Assembly: GCF_019457535.1 (NCBI RefSeq)
Contig: NZ_CP080417.1
Span: 1,488,001-1,552,000, forward strand
Source of the DNA: Shewanella halotolerans
GTDB lineage: Bacteria > Pseudomonadota > Gammaproteobacteria > Enterobacterales > Shewanellaceae
Reading direction: 5' to 3'
Length of the DNA stretch: 64,000 bases
The notes under the pieces were generated by a model, which did not search any database, was not told the DNA's origin, and saw only the letters and a list, made by a program, of their open reading frames with translations. Of this stretch, positions 45,657 through 54,900 are shown one piece after another (the first letter of the stretch is position 1; every line of letters begins with the position of its first letter). The position numbers and the translations under genes are program-made.

Positions 45657-45674
45657 TCGTTTAGAAGCAAAAGT

Positions 45675-46943
45675 CTAACGCTTTAGGTACTTTTGATAAA
45701 GTTGTTGTTGGCGATTATTGAGATCTATTTGGCGACCGTCGATAAACACAGCATCTATCTTGCTCGTGGCGGGATCGAGAATGTCGCCCTTGGAGAGCAC
45801 CAGGTTGGCGCGGTAGCCCACGGCGATGGCGCCCATGTCTTCCACGCCTAAGATCTTGGCCGCATCCAGGGTGATGCTCTTAAGTGCCTCTTCCTTACTC
45901 AGGCCATAGGCCGCCGCCTGACCGGCCGCAAAGGGCAGGTTACGGGCGTTCCAGTCACCGCTAAAGCCGATGGCGAAGGGCACGCCCGCCTGTTTCAGCA
46001 GGGCTGGGATTTTAAAGCTCATCTCCACCGGCTCATCCTTGCGCATTGGCAGGCTGAGGGTACGGTTGTAGATCACCGAGGCGCCGATCTCGCCCAGTTG
46101 ATCTGCCAGGCGCCAGGCGTCATAGCCGCCGACAAACACCAGCTTGAAGCCGTAGGGGCGGGTCATGGCGATTGCGCGCTCTATCTCTTCGCTGCGATTG
46201 GCGTGGATAAACAGGCTCGCCTTGCCCTGATACAGGGGCAGCGCCGCCTGCCAGCGGTTATCCAGCTTCTGCACAGTTCCAGCCTTGTCCGCCAGATAGT
46301 AGCGGTAGCCATCTTCGAGCTGCTCGGCTAATCGGGTCATCTGTTCATCCAGCGCCTTGAGCTGCTTGGCGGCAACCTCTTTATCTTTGGAGAGATAACG
46401 AATGGCGGGCCAGTAGAGATGGAACTGGGGCGCGGTACTTACCAGGGCATCTTCTATCGTCCAGCTGTCGAGGGAGACCAGAGAGGACTGGCCGGCCAGG
46501 GCATCGCCCTGGGGCACCACCTGGGCATGGGTGATACCGTTGACCCTGATGGTTGGGATCAGCTCTGAGTCGGGATTGAAGGCGCTGACGGCCAGTAGCT
46601 GCGGGTTGCTGTCACCCACCTCGAAGGCGTCGTTGCTGGCGCGCATCATCTCCACCTCGACGATGCCGATAGAGGTGTCTAGCGCGATAAGCCCAGGGTA
46701 GAGATCTTGCCCGCTGGCATCGATCACCTTGGCACCCTCTTGTGAGAGCTGTTGACCTATGGCGACTATCTTGCCCTTGTCGAACAAAACGTCGGTGGCA
46801 TCGAGCACGCCGTTAAGGGCGGTGTGCACGCGGGCGTTGTGGATCAATATCGGTTGACTCTGGGCGCTGGCGGGCACCATGTCGTGGGCAAGCGCGGCAC
46901 AGGAGAAGAGGCCTAGGCTAAGGGCAAAGAGTGTCTGCTTCAT
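45675..46943 (-). CDS. Secreted amidohydrolase-like protein lacking the HxH metal site
   Basis: A 422-residue exported protein (signal peptide ending ALA) with the amidohydrolase composite domain (ILIHNARVHTALNGVLDATDVLFDKGKIVAIG in two parts) and barrel. Where the family normally has PGxIDxHxH it reads YPGLIALDTSIG, so the first two metal ligands are absent. Late blocks are kept: LFIHANRSEEI, VFVGGYDAW, IGFSGDWNARN, and VGYRANLVLSKGD. It may be a non-catalytic partner of the upstream product. The genes overlap by one base (TAATG). Confidence 0.85.
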   Translation of the reverse strand: MKQTLFALSLGLFSCAALAHDMVPASAQSQPILIHNARVHTALNGVLDATDVLFDKGKIVAIGQQLSQEGAKVIDASGQDLYPGLIALDTSIGIVEVEMMRASNDAFEVGDSNPQLLAVSAFNPDSELIPTIRVNGITHAQVVPQGDALAGQSSLVSLDSWTIEDALVSTAPQFHLYWPAIRYLSKDKEVAAKQLKALDEQMTRLAEQLEDGYRYYLADKAGTVQKLDNRWQAALPLYQGKASLFIHANRSEEIERAIAMTRPYGFKLVFVGGYDAWRLADQLGEIGASVIYNRTLSLPMRKDEPVEMSFKIPALLKQAGVPFAIGFSGDWNARNLPFAAGQAAAYGLSKEEALKSITLDAAKILGVEDMGAIAVGYRANLVLSKGDILDPATSKIDAVFIDGRQIDLNNRQQQLYQKYLKR

Positions 46944-49900
46944 TAGAATGCCTCCATGAATGCGTGGTTGTGGGCGCTAGATTGCTGGGCGCTGTTTTGG
47001 TTCATGGCTTTATGCTCGCTAAGGGCTTTATGCTCGCTCATGGCTGTGCCCCAGGCGTTGTAATGGGTGTCGCAGTGCCACTGGGGCTCGCTCTTCTCTT
47101 CTGGTGTCTCGCCGGGGACCTCGGGTTTATCCCGGGTCAACACCGCCTGGATCAGTGCGGCGCGCTCCTGCTCCACCTCATGTTGCGCCTGTTTATCCTG
47201 CTGGCGGTCGAAGTAGCGACGACCGCCCACCCAGGTGTTCTCCACCTTGGCATAGACGGAGAGGGGAGAGTCGCTCCAGAGCACCAGGTCGGCCTGCTTG
47301 CCTTCTTCCAATGAGCCAGTCAGCTGGTCGATCCCCAGCTGTTTGGCCGGGTTGATGGTGACCATGTTCCAGGCGTCAGTTGGCGACATATCGCAATACA
47401 TCATGGATTTTGCCGCCTCCTGGTTGAGGCGTCTCTGCATCTCATAGTCGTCCGAGTTGATGCTGGTGAGCACCCCCTTGTTGTGCATCAGGCAAGTGTT
47501 CTGCGGTATGGCGTCATAGACCTCGAACTTGTAGGCCCACCAGTCGGAGAAGGTGGAGGCGTAGGTGCCATGCTTGGCCATCTCCTCGGCCACCTTGTAG
47601 CCCTCCAGGATATGGGTGAAGGTGCCAACCTTAAATTTGTAGGCCTCGGCGAGGCGCAGGAACATCAAGATCTCAGATTGCACATATGAGTGAATGTGTA
47701 CCTGACGATCGCCACGTAGCACCTCGGCCACCGCCTCGAGGCGATAGTTTGGCTTAGGCGCTACCTGCTTGCGTTGCTGACTGCTGCGTAGGCGATCATA
47801 GTCGGCCAGGGCCTTCTCGTAGGCGAGCGCCTCGTTGAAGGCTTCCTCAAACAGCGACTTCACCCCGATGCGGCTCTGGGGGAAGCGACGATTGTAGTTG
47901 TCGCCCCAGTTGGCCTGCTTGACGTTTTCACCCAGGGCAAACTTGATGCTGGCGGGGGCCTGCTTGAGTTTCATCGCCTCGGCGCTCTCGCCCCAGCGCA
48001 TCTGGATCACCTGGGCCTGTCCGCCTATGGGGTTGGCGCTGCCGTGGAGGAGCTGCGCCGTGGTCACCCCGCCCGCCAGCGCGCGGTAGATGGCGATATC
48101 GTCTGGATTGATCACATCGCCGATACGCACCTCGGCGGTGACTGCGTCGGTATCTTCATTGGTACCGCCGTTAAGGGCGATGTGGGAGTGCTCGTCGATA
48201 ATACCTGCGCTCAGGTGTTTACCCGTGGCATCCAGGGTTTGGTAGCCAGATGGCGTCTTGAGGGATTGGCCTATCTTCTCGATACGACCATCGCGGATAA
48301 GCAGATCATAGCCTTCCAGCACCCCTTGCTCGTTCGAGGTCCACAGGGTGGCGTTTTTGATATGCAGGCGCTCAGCCTTGGGCTGCGCCGTTAGGCCGTA
48401 GGCGGTGTTGGGCTTGGTCAGCTTAGAGACGAGTTCGGGCGCAGGTGACTCGGTTGCTTTCTGTTCACCACTCTCACCTCTCTCATCACTTTCACCACTG
48501 CCATCAATGGCGTCTTTAGCCATCACCACACCAGCTATGGGATGTTGGCGATTGCCCTTGTCGAGCATACGACCATGAATACCCTGGGCGTCGAACCAGA
48601 GGGTGAAACGGCTGATGCCAGGATATCCCGCCTCGCCGAGATCGGCGTTGAAGGTGAGACGTTCTTTGGCATATTTAAGATCGCTGAGTTTGATCTCCTG
48701 CTCGCCGCTGGCCAGGGTGCCGCTCAGTTTGTCGTCATCGACCAAGTCCAGATCTAGGGTGAGTTCGCCCAGGGTCAGCTGATAGCCCTGGCTTAGCCAG
48801 TGTCTGTCGCGGGGTACCTTTTGGGTCTCGCTGCCCTGCAGCCAGACGCTGACTATCTTGCCTTGGGTAAAGATGTCGCCATCTGTGACCACAAGATCCG
48901 CCATGAAGCCGGGTTTCAGCTTGCCGCTGAAGGCCGAGATGCCGGCGATTTCTGCCGCCTCTGTGGTGAGCGCTGCCAATGCGGTTTCTTGGCTCAGCCC
49001 CTGCTTGACTGCCTGTCTGAGTCTAGGCCAGAAGGCGTCGGTTTTGATACCATGTTGGGTAAAGGCAAAGGGAATACCGGCGCTTTCCAGTGCATGAGGG
49101 TTACTCGGCGCGCGTTCCCAGTGGCGCAGATGAGCCAGGCTTATCTCTCTCTCTTTATCGCCATCTTTAATATTGGGCGCCGCGGGAAAATTGAGCGGCG
49201 CAATTATGCTAAAGCCGCTGGCTTTCACCTCATCGAGTCGCGCATATTCTCGGCCACTGCCGACTAGAGTCGCCGGCAATTTAAACTCGTTTAATAAGTG
49301 AGCGGCGCGCAGCAAGTTATTTAAATTCTTGGTTTCAAATACCGTAGGGCTCTTGCTTATATCGCCCAGGCGTTCGAGCGCGATATTAAACTCTATGTTC
49401 TTCTCTTGGGTAGCCGAGTCCGCTTTATCGATATTGGCCTGATACCAGTTGGCATCGGCCAGAGTTTGTCGAATAAGGGCGATGCTACCCATCAAGGAGT
49501 TGGGATAATCCTGAATCGAACTGCCTTTATCGAAGGCGAGCAGGTGGCTGGATTTTGCGCGATAAATAATGTCATTGGCTTTTAACGGCGCCAGCGAGAC
49601 TGTCGCCGCCCGGCCTCTGAATATCCCATCCAACATGCCGGTTTGTACGCTGGTAAATCCATTATCTATCCATTGCTTCGCCGCTTCCTGGTCGGGATAA
49701 ATATAGTTAAACCACTCTTTCTCTGCATGCACGGCACCATTATCGGCGTTGCCACCGATACGCTTAATTTCATATACCGGGCGAGCCACTTTCTGCTGGT
49801 CATATTTAAAGTCGATACCGTAATTGGTGTAGGGATCGATAAAGCCGGGGTATATCAACTTACCCGTCATGTCGATAACATAGGCATCCTCGGGTATTTT

Positions 49901-50110
49901 GTCGTTGGGAATAATGGCTTTAATTTTATTATCTTCAATTAACAGTGTGGCATCCTGCTTGGTTTCGCCGGGGGCGATTATCAGGGTGGCGTGGGACAGC
50001 GCCGTTAGTTTTGGCGTGTTATCAGTTAATTGAGAATTCGCTATCGCGGACGGACTCGCCAAGAGACAGGCCGCCAGACTCGCGCTCACAGAGAGAAAAT
50101 GGATTCGCAT
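46943..50110 (-). CDS. Secreted double-domain amidohydrolase
   Basis: A 1055-residue exported protein (signal peptide near AIANS) made of two fused amidohydrolase modules. The first (about 30-430) has YPGFIDPYTNYG in place of the HxH metal motif and is probably inactive. The second (about 590-1000) keeps the metal site in IIDEHSHIALNGG, AGGVTTAQLLHGSANPIGG, HIHSYVQSEI, THILEGYKVAEE and NSDDYEMQRR. Between them is a beta-rich linker with low-complexity Gly/Glu/Ser (SGESDERGESGEQ). The C-terminal tail is His- and Gln-rich with a short repeat (SEHKALSEHKAMN). The substrate may be a cyclic amide or peptide derivative, by family only. Confidence 0.88.
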   Translation of the reverse strand: MRIHFLSVSASLAACLLASPSAIANSQLTDNTPKLTALSHATLIIAPGETKQDATLLIEDNKIKAIIPNDKIPEDAYVIDMTGKLIYPGFIDPYTNYGIDFKYDQQKVARPVYEIKRIGGNADNGAVHAEKEWFNYIYPDQEAAKQWIDNGFTSVQTGMLDGIFRGRAATVSLAPLKANDIIYRAKSSHLLAFDKGSSIQDYPNSLMGSIALIRQTLADANWYQANIDKADSATQEKNIEFNIALERLGDISKSPTVFETKNLNNLLRAAHLLNEFKLPATLVGSGREYARLDEVKASGFSIIAPLNFPAAPNIKDGDKEREISLAHLRHWERAPSNPHALESAGIPFAFTQHGIKTDAFWPRLRQAVKQGLSQETALAALTTEAAEIAGISAFSGKLKPGFMADLVVTDGDIFTQGKIVSVWLQGSETQKVPRDRHWLSQGYQLTLGELTLDLDLVDDDKLSGTLASGEQEIKLSDLKYAKERLTFNADLGEAGYPGISRFTLWFDAQGIHGRMLDKGNRQHPIAGVVMAKDAIDGSGESDERGESGEQKATESPAPELVSKLTKPNTAYGLTAQPKAERLHIKNATLWTSNEQGVLEGYDLLIRDGRIEKIGQSLKTPSGYQTLDATGKHLSAGIIDEHSHIALNGGTNEDTDAVTAEVRIGDVINPDDIAIYRALAGGVTTAQLLHGSANPIGGQAQVIQMRWGESAEAMKLKQAPASIKFALGENVKQANWGDNYNRRFPQSRIGVKSLFEEAFNEALAYEKALADYDRLRSSQQRKQVAPKPNYRLEAVAEVLRGDRQVHIHSYVQSEILMFLRLAEAYKFKVGTFTHILEGYKVAEEMAKHGTYASTFSDWWAYKFEVYDAIPQNTCLMHNKGVLTSINSDDYEMQRRLNQEAAKSMMYCDMSPTDAWNMVTINPAKQLGIDQLTGSLEEGKQADLVLWSDSPLSVYAKVENTWVGGRRYFDRQQDKQAQHEVEQERAALIQAVLTRDKPEVPGETPEEKSEPQWHCDTHYNAWGTAMSEHKALSEHKAMNQNSAQQSSAHNHAFMEAF

Positions 50111-50463
50111 AGAGTTTAATTATTATTGGCTGGGATCAAAAGTAGCCCAAGATTATCCCATATCATGAACAGTTTCCAAGGGCGGAACTGTATCGGTTTA
50201 TGTCAAACCATAGGGCAGGTGTTATCCGAAAGGATAGGCTATTGATTGGCTAACTTTGACGGGAATAGTAGCAAGGAATAATGGCCGGAAGAATGACCTA
50301 AATGAATGACCTAAATAAGGATAGATAAAATACTCTAGACATGGCCAAGGTAAATGAGCGACATAAAGGGCAAAATGCGCTTAATCACAAATAGAGAGTA
50401 GAAATAAAAAAGCCAACCTGAGGTTGGCTTTTGCTTGCGACGCCCTAAGTGGGGCGCTTAGGC
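50111..50463. other. Noncoding stretch between the amidohydrolase and H-NS-like genes
   Basis: No gene is seen. It holds a perfect tandem duplication, GAATGACCTAAAT at 50291-50303 and 50304-50316, a small hairpin (TATCC-GAAA-GGATA), and the terminator of the H-NS-like gene at its right end. Confidence 0.6.
50409..50431 (-). terminator. Terminator of the H-NS-like gene
   Basis: AGCCAAC and GTTGGCT form a stem closed by CTGAG. On the minus strand it runs into a T-run (the A tract at 50405-50411). Confidence 0.85.
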
Positions 50464-50856
50464 TTAGATAAGGAAGTCTTCGAGTGAACGACCCTTATCT
50501 AATTCATTCTTAAATACGGTTGGTGTGCGACCCTGACCCGTCCAAGTGATCGTTTCGCCATTCACTTCAATTTTATATTTTGGTGGGCGTGGAGCACGTT
50601 TTTTAGGAGCTGGCTTAGCAGCCACTGTACCTAAATCGTCAATTGATAAACCAACAGCTTCCATTTGTTGGCGAATCTCTTCTATCTTTGCATTGCGCTC
50701 GGCCATAACCGCGCTTTCTTCTTCTGCTTGCTTCTCTTTCTCAGTGATGATTTTTTCAAGCTTAACCGCTACATCTTTTAAATCTTCTACCGACAATTCT
50801 TTAACAGCAGCTTTAAAGCGACGACCATGCGTCAATATATCTAGAAATTCGCTCAT
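50464..50856 (-). CDS. hns: H-NS-family nucleoid protein
   Basis: A 130-residue DNA-binding protein of the H-NS family, which silences AT-rich and acquired genes. The N-terminal half is a coiled-coil oligomerisation domain (EDLKDVAVKLEKIITEKEKQ). A basic, Pro-rich linker follows (PAPKKRAPRPPKY). The C-terminal DNA-binding domain has the core TWTGQGRTP. Length is close to the usual 130-137. It is alone between a terminator and the divergent etfBA genes. The AT-rich island at 32-34 kb is a plausible target. Confidence 0.93.
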   Translation of the reverse strand: MSEFLDILTHGRRFKAAVKELSVEDLKDVAVKLEKIITEKEKQAEEESAVMAERNAKIEEIRQQMEAVGLSIDDLGTVAAKPAPKKRAPRPPKYKIEVNGETITWTGQGRTPTVFKNELDKGRSLEDFLI

Positions 50857-51168
50857 ATTTATTATGTCCTGCTTAAAAATAAAATAGTAAATAGGATTAC
50901 AGGGCTAATAATAGAAACTAAAAAAGGTTTTATCAAACGAATTAAATGAATATTTGACGCTTTAATGTAAATTTTATTTCAGCTTTTCTATTTTCGCCCC
51001 TTTTTGCCCCTTTACTTCCCCCTAAACACCCTGTTTTTGATCTGATACAAAGTTGCTGATGACTTCCTGTTGACGTTAACGTCAACAGCACGTAAAGTGG
51101 CATAAGTTGGTGATAGTTTCGCTATGCACTATTTGTTATCCAGAATAAAGACGTAAGAAGGAAGCCTT
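50857..51168. other. Divergent promoter region of the H-NS-like gene and etfBA
   Basis: 312 bases with no gene. The half beside the H-NS-like gene is strongly AT-rich. The half beside etfB contains the LiuR-like operator described separately. Confidence 0.6.
51069..51086. promoter_or_regulatory. LiuR-like operator upstream of etfBA
   Basis: GTTGACGTTAACGTCAAC is an 18-base perfect palindrome ending 82 bases before etfB. It fits the published consensus of LiuR, the MerR-type repressor of branched-chain amino acid and acyl-CoA degradation genes in Shewanella, as I recall it. Electron-transfer flavoprotein serves the acyl-CoA dehydrogenases of that pathway. Confidence 0.8.
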
Positions 51169-51918
51169 ATGAAAGTATTGGTGCCAGTTAAACGCGTCGT
51201 CGATGCTAATGTGAAGGTCAGGGTTAACGCTGACAATACAAATGTCGATACCGCAAATCTGAAGATGGCCATTAACCCATTTTGTGAGATTGCTGTAGAA
51301 GAAGCGGTACGTTTGAAAGAAGCAGGTATTGCGACCGAGATTGTGGTAGCAACCATAGGGCCTAAGGCGTCGCAAGAGCAGCTACGCACGGCGATGGCGC
51401 TGGGCGCCGACCGCGGTATCCATGTGGAAACCGACGAAGAGCTTGCGCCGCTTTCTATTGCAAAGATCCTTAATGCGATTCAAGCCAATGAACAGGCTCA
51501 GCTGATCATGCTGGGTAAGCAATCAATCGATGGCGACAACAACCAGACAGGTCAGATGCTGGCGGCGTTGGCTGGACTGCCTCAGGCTACCTTTGCTTCT
51601 GAGGTGAAGGTTGAAGGCGAACAGCTAGTCGTGACCCGTGAAATCGACGGCGGCCTGCAGACCCTTAAGATGCCACTGCCTGCGATTGTCACCACAGACC
51701 TACGTCTGAACGAACCTCGCTATGCCAAATTACCTAACATCATGAAGGCGAAACGTAAGCCGCTCGATACCGTGACGGTAGACAGCCTGGGCGTGACCCT
51801 GAAGCAGCACCAGAAGGTGCTCAAGGTGACACCGCCTGCCGAGCGTCAAGCGGGTATTATGGTGGCTTCTGTCGAGGAGCTGGTGGAAAAGCTAAAGAAT
51901 GAAGCGAAGGTGATCTAA
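51169..51918 (+). CDS. etfB: Electron transfer flavoprotein beta subunit
   Basis: EtfB pairs with EtfA to carry electrons from acyl-CoA dehydrogenases to ETF-ubiquinone oxidoreductase. The 249-residue protein begins MKVLVPVKRVVDANVKVRV, has the AMP-binding region around LGKQSIDGDNNQTGQML (about 120-137), and the C-terminal recognition helix segment LRLNEPRYAKLPNIMKAKRK. The ATG has AAGGAAG upstream. etfA starts immediately after the stop. Confidence 0.96.
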   Translation: MKVLVPVKRVVDANVKVRVNADNTNVDTANLKMAINPFCEIAVEEAVRLKEAGIATEIVVATIGPKASQEQLRTAMALGADRGIHVETDEELAPLSIAKILNAIQANEQAQLIMLGKQSIDGDNNQTGQMLAALAGLPQATFASEVKVEGEQLVVTREIDGGLQTLKMPLPAIVTTDLRLNEPRYAKLPNIMKAKRKPLDTVTVDSLGVTLKQHQKVLKVTPPAERQAGIMVASVEELVEKLKNEAKVI

Positions 51919-52842
51919 ATGGCGATTCTAGTAATAGCAGAACATGATAATGCGACTTTAAAACTCGATACCGCCAAGGTAGTGGCTTGTGCTCAGGCGA
52001 TCGGTAGCGAAGTCGATGTGATGGTGGCCGGTCACAACTGTGGCGCCGCAGTCGAGAGCGCCAAGCAGCTTGCCGGTGTGCGTCAGGTATTGGTGGCCGA
52101 TAGCGGCGTTTATGCCAATGCCATCGCCGAAAACCTGTCACAGCTGATCGTCTCAGTGGCCAGCGAGTATCAACACATCCTGGCTGCGGCTTCAAGCGTC
52201 GGTAAAGATGTGCTGCCTCGTGTGGCGGCGCTTCTGGATGTGGCGCAGATCTCTGAAGTGGTCGAAGTGGTGAGCGAAGATACTTTCGTGCGTCCTATCT
52301 ATGCCGGTAGCGCCATGGCGACGGTGCAGAGCCTGGATGCCATCAAGGTGATGACGGTTCGTGCCAGTGCCTTCGATGCGGTAGGTCAGGATGGTAGCGC
52401 CTCGGTGCAGACTCTGGACAGCGAATACAGCGGCGAAGTTGAGTTTGTGACTCAGACCCTGTCTGTGTCAGAGCGTCCCGATCTTGGTGCCGCCTCTGTG
52501 GTGGTTTCAGGCGGCCGGGCCATGGGCAGCGCCGAGAACTTCGCGATTCTCGAGCAGTTGGCCGATAAGCTGGGCGGGGCACTGGGTGCATCGCGCGCCG
52601 CGGTCGACGCAGGTTACGTGCCAAACGATCTACAGGTGGGTCAGACGGGTAAGATTGTCGCGCCGGATCTCTATATCGCCGTGGGTATTTCGGGTGCCAT
52701 CCAGCACCTTGCGGGGATGAAAGATTCTAAGGTGATCGTGGCGATCAACAAAGATCCTGAGGCGCCTATCTTCCAGGTGGCCGACTATGGTCTGGAAGCG
52801 GATCTGTTCGAGGCAGTGCCTAAGCTACTCGAACTTCTTTAA
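51919..52842 (+). CDS. etfA: Electron transfer flavoprotein alpha subunit
   Basis: The 307-residue alpha subunit holds FAD. The C-terminal FAD domain shows VVVSGGRAMGSAENFAILE, LGGALGASRAAVDAGYV, QVGQTGKIVAPDLYIAVGIS and GAIQHLAGMKDSKVIVAINKD (two blocks). The ATG begins at the base after the etfB stop, so the two are translated together. A strong terminator and a CRP site follow. Confidence 0.97.
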   Translation: MAILVIAEHDNATLKLDTAKVVACAQAIGSEVDVMVAGHNCGAAVESAKQLAGVRQVLVADSGVYANAIAENLSQLIVSVASEYQHILAAASSVGKDVLPRVAALLDVAQISEVVEVVSEDTFVRPIYAGSAMATVQSLDAIKVMTVRASAFDAVGQDGSASVQTLDSEYSGEVEFVTQTLSVSERPDLGAASVVVSGGRAMGSAENFAILEQLADKLGGALGASRAAVDAGYVPNDLQVGQTGKIVAPDLYIAVGISGAIQHLAGMKDSKVIVAINKDPEAPIFQVADYGLEADLFEAVPKLLELL

Positions 52843-52889
52843 TAAAATGTAAATACTTGGTGAGCACTTTGGTGTTCATCTAAAATTAG

Positions 52890-52905
52890 TGTGATATAGA
52901 TCACA
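52890..52905. promoter_or_regulatory. CRP binding site
   Basis: TGTGATATAGATCACA is a perfect TGTGA-N6-TCACA dyad. It lies between etfA and the lysine riboswitch, about 100 bases before the riboswitch. It could drive the transporter, but the etf terminator hairpin lies between, so its target is not certain. Confidence 0.75.
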
Positions 52906-52908
52906 TGG

Positions 52909-52950
52909 AGCGGCTTTGAGGTAGCGTCCTTAAAGCCGCTTGTGTTTTTA
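52909..52950 (+). terminator. Terminator of etfBA
   Basis: A 13-base stem with one G-T pair (52909-52921 with 52928-52940; core AGCGGCTTT/AAAGCCGCT) and a six-base loop is followed by TGTGTTTTTA. Confidence 0.8.
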
Positions 52951-52989
52951 TGTGCCTCACGTTTGCCGATAGTGACATTGGCAGGCGTC

Positions 52990-53160
52990 CTGAGACGTAG
53001 AGGTGCATTAAATATCAGTAGTATTCGTTAGGGTGATGCCGTTAAGCGAATATGAAAGGATTTGGTGCCGAAGTGGTGGAGTTGATCAAGGCTTGCCGCT
53101 GGGGCTGTCATCGAATAGAGGCAGCACTGCCATAGTGCTTCTTATCTGGATTGATAAGTG
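52990..53160 (+). ncRNA. Lysine riboswitch (L box)
   Basis: Conserved L-box blocks occur in the right order: AGAGGTGC (52999-53006), AGTAGT (about 53018), GAAAGGATTTGGTGCCGAAG (to 53073), then GCTGGGGCTGT (to 53108) and a final GCACT/AGTGC hairpin. The distal boundary is approximate. It precedes an NhaC-family gene, the known lysine-transporter context of this riboswitch. No terminator was found between it and the gene, so control may be at translation. Confidence 0.85.
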
Positions 53161-53284
53161 GAAGGTATACCGAGAATGGGTATCACTATGGAGCGCTACT
53201 GATAGGACAGGTGTAATATCTCATGCTATATCCCACCAGTTCAGTTGCCCTCCATTCGTATTTTAACGAAGACAAAATTTTACA

Positions 53285-54850
53285 ATGACAACTTTGAGTT
53301 ATGCCGATTCGGCACTTTCTTTGCTGCCGCCCGTGGTAGCGATTCTGCTGGCGATCTTTACCCGCCGCGTCCTGCTCTCACTCGGTGTGGGGATCCTCCT
53401 GGGGGCACTGTTAATTGCCGATTTTTCACCGCTGGATATGGGGCAATACCTGGGACAGCAGGTGGTGGGCCTGTTTTGGGATGATGGCGCCCTAAACAGC
53501 TGGAACGTTTATCTGCTGGGTTTCTTGATTCTGCTTGGGATGATCACCGCACTCATTACCGTCAGCGGCGCCGCCAAGGCCTTTGCCGATTGGGCGCGCC
53601 AGCATATTCGCAACAAGCGTGATGCCAAGCTGCTCACCATGTTCCTGGGCTGTGTGGTCTTTATCGATGATTACTTCAACAGCCTGGTGGTGGGCAGCGT
53701 CGCCAGACCCCTCACAGACAGATACTATATCTCGCGTAGCAAGCTGGCTTATCTGCTGGACTCAACCGCCGCGCCTATCTGTGTGATCTCACCCGTCTCT
53801 AGCTGGGGCGCCTACATCATCGCGCTGATCGGCGGCATCCTCACCGCCCACGGCTTTACCGACAGCGGTCATCTGAGCGTGTTCATCCAGATGATCCCGA
53901 TGAACTTCTACGCCATCTTCGCCTTGGTGTTGCTGCTATGCGTCGCCTTCATGGGGCTGGATGTGGGCCCGATGCGTCAGCATGAACTCAATGCGCAAAA
54001 AGGCAATCTGTATGATGAGTCTAAGGGCTTACCGCCCGGGGCTAACAGCGACCTGCCCGAGGCCGATTCTGGCAAGATCTTAGGCCTGTTCCTGCCTATT
54101 ACTGTGCTGGTGTTTGCCACCATCTACTTCATGATAGGTAGCGGTGCCGATGCCCTGGCGGCGGAGAATCTGCCCTTTAGCGTCATTGGTGCCTTCGAGA
54201 AGACAGACGTTGCCTCATCGCTCTTCTTCGGCGCCGTGGTTGGTCTAGCTGCGACCTTGGTATTAGTGGTCAGTCAGGGACTGGATAAGGCGCTTATCCT
54301 TAAAGGCGTGATTGCCGGTGCCCGCTCTATGCTGCCCGCCATCTATATTCTGCTGTTCGCCTGGACCATCGCCGGTGTGATAGGCCAGATGGAGACGGGT
54401 AAATATATGGCCAGCCTGGCGACCGGTAATATTCCCTTCGCGCTGCTGCCAGCCGTACTGTTCGTGCTGGCGGGTCTGACCGCCTTCTCCACAGGTACCA
54501 GCTGGGGCACCTTCGGCATCATGCTGCCTATCGCCGCCGATATGGCCATGGGCACCCATACCAACATGATGTTGCCTATGCTGGCCTCTGTGCTGGCGGG
54601 CGCCGTGTTTGGCGATCACTGCTCGCCTATCTCGGACACCACCATCTTGTCTTCTACCGGCGCCAACTGTCACCACATAGACCATGTGCTGACTCAGCTG
54701 CCCTATGCCCTTATCGTGGCGGGGATCAGCCTGGTGGGTTATACCGTGCTGGGCTTTACCGAGTCAGTCGGCGCGGGACTGGCCGCCTGTAGTGGAGTGT
54801 TTGTGGTAAGCATTCTGGTGCTGCGCCATAAGGCTAATCGCCCGGCTTAA
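53285..54850 (+). CDS. NhaC-family transporter, predicted lysine transporter
   Basis: A 521-residue inner membrane protein with 11-13 spans of the NhaC family. Signatures: VFIDDYFNSLVVGSVARPL (about 119-137), SAPICVISPVSSWGAY-type region (about 160-178), TGTSWGTFGIMLP (about 400), and FGDHCSPISDTTILSSTGA (about 441-459). NhaC members under lysine riboswitch control are predicted lysine importers rather than plain Na+/H+ antiporters. The ribosome site before ATG 53285 is weak (AACGAAG), compatible with riboswitch control of translation. Confidence 0.88.
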   Translation: MTTLSYADSALSLLPPVVAILLAIFTRRVLLSLGVGILLGALLIADFSPLDMGQYLGQQVVGLFWDDGALNSWNVYLLGFLILLGMITALITVSGAAKAFADWARQHIRNKRDAKLLTMFLGCVVFIDDYFNSLVVGSVARPLTDRYYISRSKLAYLLDSTAAPICVISPVSSWGAYIIALIGGILTAHGFTDSGHLSVFIQMIPMNFYAIFALVLLLCVAFMGLDVGPMRQHELNAQKGNLYDESKGLPPGANSDLPEADSGKILGLFLPITVLVFATIYFMIGSGADALAAENLPFSVIGAFEKTDVASSLFFGAVVGLAATLVLVVSQGLDKALILKGVIAGARSMLPAIYILLFAWTIAGVIGQMETGKYMASLATGNIPFALLPAVLFVLAGLTAFSTGTSWGTFGIMLPIAADMAMGTHTNMMLPMLASVLAGAVFGDHCSPISDTTILSSTGANCHHIDHVLTQLPYALIVAGISLVGYTVLGFTESVGAGLAACSGVFVVSILVLRHKANRPA

Positions 54851-54900
54851 GCAAGCTTGAGCAGGCGTAAGCACGCGCATTGCGTAAAACCTGAGATATA

